Source of the DNA: Bryopsis sp. KO-2023
Lineage: Eukaryota > Chlorophyta > Ulvophyceae > Bryopsidales > Bryopsidaceae
Direction of reading: 5' to 3'
Assembly (NCBI GenBank): GCA_030272585.1
Contig: BSYQ01000006.1
Location: 1,761,001-1,825,000 of the forward strand
DNA: 64,000 nucleotides
Positions 1 to 11,512 of this stretch are shown in pieces (position 1 is the first letter of the stretch; each line of letters starts with the position of its first letter). A program made the translations under genes and the position numbers. The notes under the pieces are model-generated. The model had not been told where the DNA came from. It saw only the letters and a program-made list of their open reading frames with translations, and ran no database searches.

Positions 1-2369
1 CCTACTTCTCGTTCAATAGCCTCTCCACATCTTCTTTGCTGTATTTCTGATTTTGCACTTGATGTCTGGCAACAGTGATTTCCTGCACCAGGGCTCCAAA
101 CCAGTTTCAAATTTTCTACTCAATTTTGTTTTTTACTGGGCGTCTTTTTCTTCAAAAATAAACAACGTCCAGCACACAAAAATCTGAACGAAAAGATGTT
201 CCAAATATACCATATGATTTTTTGATCGCCACTGCTGCTTTGCCCCAGTTTTAAACAAAAAAAAACAAAAAAAGCAAACAAATCCTGTGCATTCTTCAGC
301 GAGAAAAGGTAAGGCTCATATTCTTTCGAACAGAAAGTTCACCTGCAAGATTTTCTCCATGTTTTTTTGGCACGAGGCCAAGTCGGTTTCCTTTTCGGCG
401 ATTTTCTTTTCGCATTGAGCTTTCGCTTTCTTGCAGCAACGACAGAAAAAAAACAAAAACGTGAATAACGCCAGCAGCAGCATCACTGCACTGCTCGATT
501 GGTTGGAAGAAAAAAAAATTCACTAAAATTTTTAAAGAAGTTCTGAAAATGTTTCAACCTCGTAATTCATCTTGAACAGAAAGAAAAAAGGGAAAAAAAG
601 GACAAAAAAAAGGGGATGAGCGTCAATGCATGAGGAGCTGCCCCTCTCCCACGCACCCACCCACCCCAAAAAAAAAACCTGAACACCTGAACGACGGTTC
701 ATCAAGAGCTGCAAGCGCATTGCATGTACAGTAGATTTCAAATTTGGCACCAAAAATTATTCAACATGAAAAAAGGAGTCGACTAATAGCATCCATGCCT
801 GTGCAGGGGTGATTTGGCTCCTCCGTCAAAGTACCTGAGTTTGGCTAAGCTTCGATTCCATGCGCTGCTTGTCCCTTTTCGTCTCTTCAAGCGACTGCTC
901 CATTGCATTTTTTGCCGACCTCTTGTTTCTGTATTCCTTGCTGGTGGCCATCACTTGGTCGTTTTTCTATTTTTCAAGAAAAAAAAAAAAATGAAACACA
1001 AGATGGTGGCGAATTTGTGAAAATCGGCAGTTTTTTTTTGTCAAAATCGAATGCAGAATCTGAAGATGGAAAAAAAAACCCATAGGGGAGCACCCAAAAA
1101 AATAGAGTTTTCGCCACTGGAAAATAAAAAAGAGAAAAAGAGTGAGAGGAGGTTCGACTTTCCTTCCCCCCACACCTTTTTTTATTTCTATTATTTCGGT
1201 GACTTTCTGCTGGAATTTTTATTTTAATAATTTACTTTTTCAATTTCCGAACAAGGCCTCTGAAACAAATCTCCTTACTGCTTTTGAAGCTGCGATGGAA
1301 TCTCTTAACGCTTGCTCCTGTTTTTCGATGCTGGCTGACTTTGAACGTGTCAATTCCTCCAAAGCAGAATCGTCCAAATCCATGAACGCTCTGTATCCAG
1401 CGATGGAGTGATTAGTAATGCTGACATCATCCAGCTCATCTTTTCCTTCTGTTTCCCTTGCTGGGATCTAAAAATAGGAGCGACGAGAGAAAAACAATAA
1501 AAAAAAATCACCATCAACAACAAAAAAACTTCAATGAACCATAAATTGTATATACATCTCCGTCAAAGCATGCCTCCGAGGAAATTGTTATCGAAAAAAA
1601 ACAAAACAAGAGAATGGTCCTTTCGGTAATTTTTGGCATGGTGACAAATCGGACTTTGTGGAATAAAATACTGTTTTGCTTTTTTTTTTAAATCATTTGG
1701 AAAATATAGCAAGAGAAAAATACCCTCTTTGTGCTGTTTTTTTTTTCCCTTCTTAAATATATCCAGAATCACTTATTCATTTGTTTAAGGCCCATCTCTA
1801 CAGGAGTATGTATTTTTCTACATCACAAAAAAATATATGCAACAATATATAACACTTTCTCAAAAAATTTAAAACTAGTTTATTATTGTTATCTTCTATT
1901 GTATACGTTTAGTAATAACCATGGATTCTGAAACTGGCACCTGGTCGAACAACGTCTTGAGGTTTATGAGCCAAACCAGGGCAGCACGGATGTTCGGCCA
2001 GACGTGCGTCGCCCCCGGCGTTCCCAGAGACGACTTCGACAAAGTGAATGGATAACGAAGCGTTTTCAGACAATCCGCGACGTGGTCCTCCAGTTTCTTC
2101 TGCTTCGACCGTTTGAAATTCAGCGCTCGGGTGATTTCCGTCCACATCGCCGCGAAATCTTTTCCCGTCGGCTCCACGAAAGCTTTCGGGCTCAGCTCGA
2201 TTGATGGGCGGTGTGCGGAGAAGAATGTTTCGAGGGCCTCGATATGCTTGCGCTTGGTTTCGGGGTTCTTGAAGAGACGGTTGTCCGCTTTGCCCACCAG
2301 GGATCCGGCGTCGGAGTATTTTCGAGAAGATGCGTCGCCCGCCAGGGACATCCCTCTAGACGACCTCAT
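1..2369 (-). CDS. NDC80: NDC80/HEC1 kinetochore protein, N-terminal and first coiled-coil part (partial)
   Basis: Outer-kinetochore subunit that binds microtubules through an N-terminal calponin-homology domain and a long coiled coil. Exon 1 (2369-1941; an upstream in-frame ATG lies at 2450) carries the CH domain with the family signature YPFTLSKSS followed by THVWPNIRAALVWLI. Further exons on the minus strand, all joining in phase 0, are 1467-1279 (YRAFMDLDDSALEEL, equivalent to the conserved FM.G.D segment after the CH domain), 966-835, a possible 30-base exon 708-679, 429-343 and 82-6. They encode Lys/Glu-rich coiled coil. The last exon seen has QKYSKEDVERLLNE, like the NDC80 S.EDVERL motif. 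The C-terminal part lies beyond the left edge. Exon 1 sits inside the left arm of an inverted duplication. Family assignment is firm for exon 1; the small exons are less sure. Confidence 0.8.
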
Positions 2370-2857
2370 ACCAAAGTTGTTGAGGGAGGGAAAGCCAGAT
2401 AGCAAACAGGCTGAGCCAGAGGCTATGTCGGGCACCCAAACCACTGCCACAAAAATTCAGCATTCGGCGGTAAATTTAAGTTTTTGCCACTGCTTTGCGT
2501 AAGACTCTGGCGGTACCGCCAGAATCTAGCTGGACTCATTATTTGTACTTTTTCAGATTGAAGTTCAATTTTGCACCCCCCACCCACCTGCAAAACCCCT
2601 CCAGGACCAGCAGAAAAAAACAATGGCAGCCACGCACGTCCAAACCGACGCGTGCACCGAAATGGACACCCCCTCGACACCCGAAAAGTGCACGAAAGCC
2701 AAGGTAATGAAGGAATGGATACCACCGTCCCGCGATCGAGTTCGCAACCTCACGGCAACGTGGCCGATGCTAACTTCGCCGGCGGCGCTAAACATGTTTC
2801 CTTGCTTTGTTAAGATTCTTTTTCGCTTTCGTTCCCGCTCTTGCGTCTGTCGTTGTG

Positions 2858-3301
2858 TTACGGGAGGGATTGCTCATCATTTTTGGAGCCGTCGGGGCTG
2901 ACAGATATTAACGAGATGCCAATTTTTTTGTCCAGCCACGTGCTCCTTCGAGCTCGACTTGTGCAACCCGACGATGCCCCGAAGAACCCCTTGGCATGGA
3001 TATTCCAAGGGTAGGTGTAGAAACTTCCCCACCAAGCGTGCGGGTCCGGCTTCGATAAATCGAAGAGTGGTGGAGAATAAGGAAGATGGTGGTTCCGGAC
3101 CCGCCGCTTGGGGTATAAGTAAACCAAGTCTTTAATCGCCCGGCTGGCCCAGTCTGTTCTCCGGAGCAGGCATCTGTCGAAACTCGCCGTCCTCGAGGCT
3201 GGGTCCTGGTCGCAGTGGTGGCAGATTTTCGAGATGGAGAAACCGGACCCCCCTACGTTGGGCCATGAGCAAACAGAGGATCTTGTGGGCCCAAGTTCCA
3301 A
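2858..3301 (-). CDS. Uncharacterised 147-residue open frame kept in both duplication arms
   Basis: An unspliced open frame that is also intact in the right arm at 41094-41537. The predicted protein is rich in Cys, His, Trp and Pro (for example SKICHHCDQDP) and matches no family I know. The opposite strand is also open across 3234-3653 and in its copy. Because the arms are very similar overall, an open frame in both copies is weak evidence for coding. It could equally be a terminal exon of an unspliced element, or non-coding. Confidence 0.2.
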   Translation of the reverse strand: MELGPTRSSVCSWPNVGGSGFSISKICHHCDQDPASRTASFDRCLLRRTDWASRAIKDLVYLYPKRRVRNHHLPYSPPLFDLSKPDPHAWWGSFYTYPWNIHAKGFFGASSGCTSRARRSTWLDKKIGISLISVSPDGSKNDEQSLP

Positions 3302-3544
3302 GCGGCCTGTTTGGGACAGCCAGTCATGGAGTTTTGAAGAGTGTTCAGAGGTGGAGCCAAGGGAAGTTTGGAGGAGTAACCATCAAGTGCTGGTTGATGG
3401 AATTGTTTCGTTGGTTTCGGAGCCTTTTGTGTGCTTAAGGGTGAAGTCGAGGGTCAGAAAAAACAAAAAAAAATATTGCAATATGATCATTAGGGTTCAT
3501 TTTGTGGTGTTTGGCCAGGTGGTGTGCTGGCTGGCCTGTTTTCT

Positions 3545-3775
3545 CAAGAGTGAGCTTAGTTGGTGGGAAAAGGATCTTAGAACCACCCAGAAAAAACTAA
3601 AAAGAAAGTCTGTTTTCAGATGCAAGCATGGTTGGTGGGTTTTAGCATCTTGACCCACCCAGAAAAAATTAAAAAAAAATTGACTGTTTTGAAAAACGAG
3701 CATAGTTGGTGGGGAGAAAAATCATGAACCACCCAGAAAAAAGAAAAAAAGAACATAGTGGGCTGTTTGAAAAAC
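3545..3775. repeat. Three tandem units of about 75 bases with CCACCCAGAAAAAA cores
   Basis: Each unit contains TTGGTGGG followed about 20 bases later by CCACCCAG and an A-rich run, so each can fold as a short hairpin. The same block is present, inverted, in the right duplication arm at about 40640-40865. Confidence 0.7.
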
Positions 3776-4734
3776 ATTTCCTTGCGTAGTTTTGGTTGTG
3801 TTGACAGCATGTCAGTTAGGATTATGGTCCCAATGTTGCAAAATATGAAATGTGAAACAATCGGCCATTTGGAATTTGCAGAGAAATTTGCTGGCACAGT
3901 TTTGGTGCTTGAACAGTCGGCTGTCAAGAGAGCCGATATCATTTGAACAATGAAGAGAGGGAGGTTTTGTTTTCGCTTTTGTAAAAGCTTCCATGGGTAT
4001 TTTTAACTTGTTTGAAGCATCTGAGCATGATTTAAGGCCTGATTAGGAAGAAACATAGGTGTGTAATGTGATACCCCTGCAAGGATTTTGCTGCTGTTCT
4101 CTTTGTGCTGGCTGTCAGAATTGCAACCCAAGGGGGGGGGGGCAATGTCTTTGATTTTTTTGCTTGTCAGCCAAGTTTTCCCAGCCATACTTTTTTGAAA
4201 GGTGTTGAGAGGATCCAAGGCAGGATTGCGGCCTGGTGCTGAACATACCAAAACAAGTAATTACGTATATCCTCGATTGAATTTTGACTGAATTGATGGG
4301 GGATAAAATGCTCAGCATCACTTACATGCGCATTTTTGTTATGAAACAAAACACTCTATCATCCATCTGGTGAACCTTTGAGATCCTCTGCCGAAATGAG
4401 TTGGGCTTTTGCTCCAACCAAACAACCTTCCATTTTGTCGTTGCTGTTTCATTACATGCATTGCACCACAGTGTCGAGCCAATGAGCTGGTGATTCCAAT
4501 CGCATATTGATTGCTCCCTCCACAAGCACTCCAATTATTCTATGTCGATGCAAGCCAATTGCAACATGCCACTGGCAGTTTCCGAGTTTTCCTGAGAGAT
4601 TTTCAGTAGGATTGACGACTCGAATTTTTTCAGCCAAATCGAGCATTTAATAAACCCCGTTTGCATTGCATATTACATTTCCCCTTTTTTCTCCAAGTTG
4701 TTCCGAATGCTCTACCAAGTGCTTTCGATCGACA

Positions 4735-5000
4735 TAGTCTTCAGTTTGCCGTGCACGCGCGCACACTTTGAAAAACACCCACTTCCTACAAACTGCCCGC
4801 CGCCACCCATGTGGACGCAAACAACTTTCTCTTTGGGACGCAATGCACGCACGTCTTCAACATAAAGTTCATATTCCTGCCTGGAACTTCTCTTTGTTGA
4901 GTATTGCATCCCAGAGAGGTGCCTCTTTGCCCAGTACACCCAAATGTCAATTAATGGTGTGACAATTATACTTAGGATAACGAGAGGATCACTCGAACGA
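4735..5000. repeat. Dispersed repeat, inverted relative to 59620-59880
   Basis: Contains CAGTTTGCCGTGCACGC, then GAAAAACACCCACTT, ACAAACTGC.CGCCGCCAC, and ends with CACCCAAATGTCAATTAATG. The same ordered blocks occur on the opposite strand at 59620-59880 with clear divergence between them. It may be an old interspersed element. Confidence 0.65.
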
Positions 5001-5094
5001 TTGTAGATCCCGTCTTGGGAATGGGAAGATGTGGATCGTGTGTTTGGTGGATAAGAGTGGGGAAGAATTAAGAGAGGAAGTTCAGCAACTGAGG

Positions 5095-5330
5095 GCGGTG
5101 CTGTTGAGTGGGTTGGAGTTCTTATTGGAGCCTCACAGTTCCAATTGCTGGAACTGTGCGCGACCAGCCTCATGTCTGACAAACATATCACGAAACTGGC
5201 GCAGGTTTGTGTGGGGACTGGACTCATGGCAACACGATTACTCTGAAACATTGCTACCAGAAATCCACAAATTTGTTCGAGGAAAAATATCGAACAGGAG
5301 TAGCATGCCCACGGCATGGATTTTGGACCT
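5095..5330. repeat. Mosaic repeat related to 42200-42385
   Basis: The first part (GTTGGAGTTCTTATTGGAGC) matches 42210-42235 in the same orientation. The later part (GCTACCAGAAATCCACAAATTTG, and CTGGACTCATGGCAACACG) matches 42280-42375 in reverse. The mixed orientation shows rearrangement after duplication. No coding signal is recognised. Confidence 0.5.
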
Positions 5331-5443
5331 TACAAAGAATCTCAACTGAGCCAAGCTGCTCAGCTTTTGATGGGGAACTTCCTTCCCCCCCCCCCCTCCC
5401 CAAGAAAAACCAAAGACAATTATTAATAATGAAGGTCGAAGCC

Positions 5444-7590
5444 CTATCGTCGCACCGTCTTGAATTTTTTCTTTTCCTTGCGTCGATCTGCTCTAGCTAA
5501 TTTTTCGTCATACTCCTGCCCATAATCCTGAAAGAATTCATTGCAGTCAGTTTTCATTCAAAAAACAAAAACAAAAAAGAAAGTTCTTAAGAATCTAGGG
5601 TATTTATATTTTTCAAAAGCCAAAAAACCAAAATTGTTCCTTCCCCCCCCCCAAAAAAAAATGAAAAATCACAATTCTAAGCAAGGACGGCAAGGTCTGT
5701 TTAGCAAACTCTTCTTTTTCATTGTGACAATCATCGAAGTCATATAACAGTTTAAAACCAAATGAAGCTTTGTTATTATTCATCCATTTTCTCTGTTGAG
5801 AAAAAACGGGGGAGGAAGGGGGGGGGAATAATCTTGCCTGTGCACTTGGAGCGCTTGCATAAGGAATAATCACGCCCAAACAGCATTTATAGCATCCAAA
5901 CAAAGGCACCTATTGCAAAATCATCAAAAAGCAAAAATGGTCAATATTGAGCAGCAAGGATTTGATAAATTCTGAGGTCAAATTTGCACACCAACTTGAA
6001 ACCTTTCAACGTAGAGCTAAACCCACAGCTGTACAAAAATTTGAAAAGGAGCGAAAGAGTGGAGGAAGGTTTCCGAAAAGGGGTGGGGTTCAACGAAACG
6101 TTGACCAGGAAAAAGAAAATCTTGAAAAACGATAAAGGACAGCTACAAGAACACACAGACAAAAAAGAGAAAATCGTTCGGCACAAGAAAACAGCGTTTT
6201 CCATTCCGGAGTACCGCTCCCAAAATTTACACTCCATTTCGGTGGAGGAATGTGTTGTTGATGATGGTGTGTTTGAGTGATGTGGTGTAATGTAGTGTAA
6301 CACAATGTGATGCAATGTAATGTAACATGATGTGATGTTTTGAAATCATTTGATGTAATGTAACGTCATTCAGTACGAAATCTACCCTGTCTGTGGTTTT
6401 CGTAACATACCGAAAGGAAAACCAGCCAACCCCAGTCGGAAAATCCCCCGATGAACTGAGCAAGAACGCTCAAATAGATGAAGTCATGGTTGTATTCCAA
6501 AACACCGCCCATGCTCAAATCGGACCCTCCATCTACAAGCTCCTCCCCTTTATATGTGGGCTCTGCAACGAAAATGAACAAAAAAAAAAAGATTGAACAA
6601 ACAGGCATTTTTGGATCAGGAAATTCAGACAAACGAGGGCAGAGTTGAAAGGAGGGGGTTGGGAAATCATATACAGAAGAAAAAGGGAAAAAAAAAACCG
6701 CTAAAGAAAACAAAAGGAAAAGCAAAGATTGCATCACGGATGGTCGGCATTGTGTGATATGGCCAAACGGTCGCAAAACAGCAATGTTCAAAATAACCTT
6801 GGGAAAAAACCCCTCCACAGAATTGCTAACACAGTATTTCGCTGGCGTCCTTTCATTTTTTCCTTTTTTTTTCCAAACTTACGGGCAGCCTTCAATATCC
6901 AATTGAAGCAAACGAGGTAAATAAATGATGTGACAGCCAACGCAGTCAGGTTAAGCCACCATACAGAAGATGAACGCAATATCAGCCGAACAAGGATGTA
7001 CCAAGCCTGCAAAAAGAAAAGAAAAAGACACCAGCAATAAATTAGGTACGAAAACAAAAACTGAGGGCAAGGCGAAAAATAAACACACAAGATGTAATGA
7101 CAGCCTCCTGAAAAAACAACATAACCCTCCTGAAAGGAAAAAAAATCCCTCTGTAACAAGCTCAAATCTGTAATGAGTTGGCCGTCTTTTCTTTTTCTTT
7201 CAATTTTTTTCTAATGCAGAGACATTGCATGGGGGTGGAGCAATCACACGATGCAATAAACTGGCCAAAATATATTTCAAAATATAAATAAAGATAATGT
7301 GGAATTGAGGAGGAGGGGGTGTTTTTGAGAATAAATGTCATGCAGGCATCTCCATTCACCAACCCGAAAATGAAAAGGACAATGTGTTGCTCCTTTTTTT
7401 ACAGGTTTTTCATTTTCACTCATTAGTTCATGGGAAATTGTGGTGGCAGGTTGGAAAAGAAATCAAAGGAGTTTCGAAGAAAAAAAAAAGAAGGATAAAC
7501 ACACACGTTTGCCGCGAAGATAACTATACGTAACGTCTTCAGGCGTTGCTTGTTTATCTCAACGCGCCGCTTGGCACCCTGGTTGGCCAT
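5444..7590 (-). CDS. TMEM208: TMEM208 / SND2-type ER membrane targeting protein
   Basis: Small ER membrane protein of the SND targeting route for tail-anchored and other membrane proteins. Five exons on the minus strand give 171 residues, close to the 173 of the human protein: 7590-7507, 7006-6883, 6562-6411, 5909-5838 and 5527-5444; phases agree throughout. The N-terminus is basic (MANQGAKRRVEINKQRL). Hydrophobic helices follow in exon 2 and exon 3, with the conserved block VDGGSDLSMGGVLEYNHD and WGWLVFLS; the C-terminus is Lys/Arg-rich (ARADRRKEKKKFK). The intron after exon 4 begins GCAAGA, a GC-AG intron. The gene is divergent from the EF-hand gene at 8396, with about 800 bases between the two start codons. 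Confidence 0.85.
6278..6366. repeat. Short tandem repeat of TGATGTAATGTAAC-like units
   Basis: Imperfect tandem copies of GTGATGTAATGTAAC variants within an intron of TMEM208. Simple-sequence repeat with no other function evident. Confidence 0.8.
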
Positions 7591-8395
7591 TTCTGTGTTT
7601 TCCCCAGCAGTGCTGCTTTTTCCGGGTTGAATGCGGTTTGGAGATGTCGATCGGGAACGCAACTCGATGGATTGAGCGCGAATCCCTGCATGGAGCGATT
7701 TAAAATAAGTTTCTGTGAAGAAATTAGTTGCATTACAGCACATCAAGACCCCCAAACGCTGTCGTATTCATTGGTTGAGCTGTGCGCTTGAAACGAATCG
7801 ATTGATCACGCCGCAGGTTGGTTGTGAAGTTCTGCCAGCGAAACTTATAAACACGAACCAAGGCCAGAGCAACCTAGCGACACAGTTGATTGCTAGGGAA
7901 TCGTTTGCGAGTCCAGGCATCGTGGACTTTTCCTGAATGTGTTTCGGCGTGTCCAAGCGTTTTTTTAGCTGGCGTTACTCGATTCTCAGCGATTTCCTTC
8001 CTTCGCTTCTCTCTTCAACCATCAAACAGCAACGCCACGGCTGCTTCGGGTCACCGTGGGGATTCGGTTTCTTGACTGTGAGAGACTGCGTCGGACCCAC
8101 TCGATGGCCTGTCCCAGGTTGCGCCGCCTGGGGCGGTTGGCTCGCTGTGCCGCGTTCCCAAGAGCACTGACAGAGAAGCTTCCCTCGTAACAATGACCGC
8201 GCCAGGCGTTCGTCATGGGGCGCACTTCCGCTTGTGTCGCACCAGCAGAGTGGGCGAGTTCCCCAAATAACGACGACAGCGTCTTTTTTCGACGCGAAGA
8301 AAGAGCTGTGTTAGAAAAGCGAAATCACGGAAATCGTAGAAACGGAAGGAGGGGGATTGTGAGTGCAAATCGTTCGACACCCTGTAATCGCAAGT

Positions 8396-9934
8396 ATGGA
8401 GGATGCTGCGGTGAGCCCACGCACCTCCCTCTCAAGGGAAACCTTCCTGAAACCTCTGAAAGATTCGACCGGATAATATATGGATAAATGCCCCCTTTCT
8501 TTGGTTGTGGGTTCTCCACTGCTGAGTTCAGTGGAGGTTTCAGATTTGGAATCAAACTGATTCTCACAGTGATTTCAACAGACCTTTCCAAAATACTGCC
8601 CCTGGATAACCCAAATCAAGTAAAGCGAAGTTTGAACACTTGAAATTAAAAAAAGTTAAAAAATCCATGGAAAAAATTATTTTTCATGGAACATAAGGTG
8701 AGCTTCACCCAGAAAGGCAATCCACTGTAGCAAACAGGACGGAATAATCAAAAACGAAGCTTGCTTTTCAAAACCCCATCATGAAGGATTCTAATACCAC
8801 ACTCAGGGTGAGGATGGTGGTGCAAATGAACAGCTCATCGATTGAGACTTGAAACAGGTCCCCCAGGTATACAGCCACAGCGACGTACTCAAGTGTAAAA
8901 AGATTCCTAGATTCCTTGGTGTGCATGCTTTCCCCCCCGAAAAAATGATGGAAACAGCTTTGTCTGACCGTGTCAGGATGAAGTCATCAGTCTGGAAGAA
9001 ATGATGGACAGCTTGAGTTCCGAAGAGCGAGCGCACTTCATAGAAGCTTTCAACGAAATCGACACCGACAAGACTGGCTCCATCGACAAGCATGAGCTGG
9101 GGGCATTTCTGGCTTTGAAATGGAAACATGTGGTTCCCAATAAAACCATCGATAGCATCATAGGCCTGGTGGATGAAAATCGGGACGGGAAGCTCCAGTA
9201 CGATGAATTTGTCATGCTGCAGCTGAAATACATACCCAAGTGCCGGGGGTATTGCAAGGACTGCAAGAATATTTTGATCGGTGAGCCAGGTTTGTGTGTC
9301 GATGTTGAGAAGCGGATGCTGTGGAAGCAGTGTGTTGGAGATTCTTTCTTTTCCACTGGAAATTTTAGACTTTGGGGTTTTCCCCCTTGTTTTTAAAAAT
9401 GCAGCAAAGAGGCAGCACCCACTGAGATTCATCAAAGGCATTCACTCACGGGCGGGTGGTCAGCCACAGTTGTTGGGAAATTGGGTTAATTTGTTTCAGA
9501 GCCATGGAATTAAAAAAAGGGGGAATATACTTTGAACATACTTTGGATGCAAGAGCATGTTTGTGGTCTGTTTACTGTTTTTTTTTTCTTTTTTTTTTTC
9601 GACCACAGGGAACGATAATTATGGCTGCCCGAAATGCAGCTACACCAAAAACACCGATGGCCTTCCCGAGCTGCGAAGCTTCACCTTATGTCCCATGTGT
9701 TTTGCTAAGAACGAGAAAAAACCACACAAGCACTCTTACGATCAGTTTCGGAAACTGGCCTACAGCCCGGTGGTGTTGGGTCAGGGAGCGGAGGGGGATG
9801 AGGAAATCTCGGAGCGAAAACTGAAAGGCAAGGACACGTTCCAAAGAAGAATCGTTCAGAAAATCCTGGAGGAGAATTACAGGGGGAAGAAAGGCTACTG
9901 GGGGGGTGCGGCTGTGGACTGTCTGGTCCAGTGA
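8396..9934 (+). CDS. EF-hand protein with C-terminal zinc-ribbon-like cysteine cluster
   Basis: Three exons, 8396-8410, 8977-9280 and 9609-9934, give 214 residues. The five-residue first exon (MEDAA, donor GTGAGC) is inferred from phase and is the weakest part. Exon 2 has two EF-hands with loops DTDKTGSIDKHE and DENRDGKLQYDE, both with acidic residues at positions 1, 3 and 12, so calcium binding is likely. Exons 2-3 carry a Cys-rich module: CRGYCKDCKN, then GCPKCSY, then LCPMCFAK and HKH. It could bind one or two zinc ions. The tail is basic. I know no family with exactly this order; the function is probably calcium-dependent binding to an unknown partner. It is divergent from TMEM208. Confidence 0.7.
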
Positions 9935-11512
9935 TCGGGTCGAAGATTTTTCAAAGGTTTAAGTTTTTTAAAGTTGTTTTGGTGTGTGTGGGGGAGAGGC
10001 AGTGTGTGCATGGAGTGTTTTGAAATTCAAGAAGGGGGTGTGGAAAATTGTGTCAGGTTTTTTTCAGTTTTTTTAGGTGTGTTGCGTGTGTAAGCGCCAG
10101 CAGTGCTTTTTGGTGTGGTTGGGAATGTGCAAATTGATCTCGTTCTTTTGCTTGGGAAGTGCATGTTGGGAGGAACTATGGAGATGCATGGTGGTTTGGA
10201 TGTGTGGCGGCCTATTCAATGGCCTTTGTGAACCTTGTTTCAGTAAGATTTTTGCAAGATCGATTGCTATTGAACCCCAAAACTATCTTGGAGATGATGG
10301 CATAAGAGTTGCAATTTTTTTTGTATTTTGTTGCCTTTTTTTTAATCTTGCGGTGGGTTTTTTTTTGTATCTTTTTGAGGTGGGGCCCACTTGGCCCACA
10401 AACCGACAAGTGTATGTTAGTGTATGTTATAGGGGGGGTTGTTCTCCAACACACATTGTCCGGCTAAAACCGTCCATTTTTCAGCGTGCAGTTCCCAGCC
10501 GACTGTACTGCTGTTCTGTAAGACTACAACAGGTCGGTTGAACAAAAAATCTCCACGCTTGATGCTCCTCTCACCACACTTTTTCAGTTTCAAAGATATG
10601 ACCTGCCGATATCAACACCGTGAACCTCAACAAGAAATGTACAATCCAGATCAGGATCTTGGGGAAACGTAAACGAGTGGAACTTTTCAATATCCTTCCA
10701 AAAATACGAATATATCGTTGCGCATGCACGTGTCATTCCAGATTTCGCTCGTAAAATTTCTGCATTGGTTGATCGATGCGCGCTCCACCTCGCTGTGAAT
10801 GCTTTGGTGGGAGAGATTTCCGCTGACAAAATGCAGTCAAATGTACAGAATCTGGATCGAGTCTTGGCGCACCTTCGGGGTGCGCCACCTCTCGAAGCTA
10901 CAATCGAGCACGTCGCCTGCCGATCGCCGTCCGCGAATTTCGCTTTGATTTGATTTCCTGTTCGCGCAGGGAACGACGCACAGCACATGGTCCTCCAGTC
11001 CGCAATGACATCGCTTTCGACGCCAGAAATATGCCAACAACTCCTACAGGTCGCATTCGAAGCAATGGTGGAGCGCCGGCCGTCGACCGCGCTCACTCGG
11101 TGACTGGAACACGGTCAACCCAATGCGCCCTTCCACCAAAACCAGCAACGAGACAGCAAACTTCGCGTGAGTCACGAGCGCTCGCCCCACAAAAGTAATA
11201 AAAGGTCATTCACGACAGATTGGGAGGTCGCATTGAAGTCAGCAAAATTTTCGGCGCAGTCGTACTGGCGGATGGCACATCGCGAGTTGCTGGTTTCTTC
11301 TGGTCAGCCCGACAGAAATCGCTCACCCTCCACGAGGAAGTTAAAATTCAGCGCGCAGGATGAGGCTGCCAATATCGGTACCCCTTGGTTTGGAGCGCCA
11401 GTCATTTTTAGCCAAACCACACAAGAGCGCGGAGGAAGTTCGAGCTCTATAATAGTCGTGCCAACGTAAACGAGTCCCATTCATATTCTTACCTCCGAAG
11501 GAGAGAAGCCCA
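9935..11512. other. Intergenic stretch with possible minus-strand exons
   Basis: Nothing is firmly identified. On the minus strand, about 10715-10610 reads HSFTFPQDPDLDCTFLVE, and about 10531-10430 (after the acceptor TAGTCTTACAG) reads VGWELHAEKWTVLAGQC to a stop. Both look protein-like, but I could not join them in phase. The rest is probably 3' flank of the EF-hand gene and upstream sequence of the cyclin gene. Confidence 0.3.

Larger units (their letters stand above)
1745..4668. repeat. Left arm of a long inverted duplication
   Basis: This segment matches the reverse complement of about 39697-42140. The ends align near 1745 with 42140 (ATCTCTACAGG.GTATGTATTTTTC) and near 4668 with 39697 (TGCAAACGGGGTTT). 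Where both are open, the encoded 147-residue frames (2858-3301 minus and 41094-41537 plus) differ at about six residues, so the duplication is fairly recent. This arm contains about 460 bases of NDC80 exon 1 (about 1950-2405) that the other arm lacks, plus a 40-base stretch near 2450-2490 also absent there. No transposase and no terminal direct repeats were recognised, so it may be a segmental duplication rather than a transposon. Confidence 0.85.

Noticed and set aside
1745-4668. Autonomous DNA transposon
   Set aside because: No transposase-like domain, no short terminal inverted repeats within an arm and no target-site duplication were found.
10590-11096. 168-residue minus-strand open frame as one exon
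   Set aside because: Most of it is Arg/Cys/Ser-rich with no domain; only the last part looks protein-like, and it does not join in phase to the next candidate exon.
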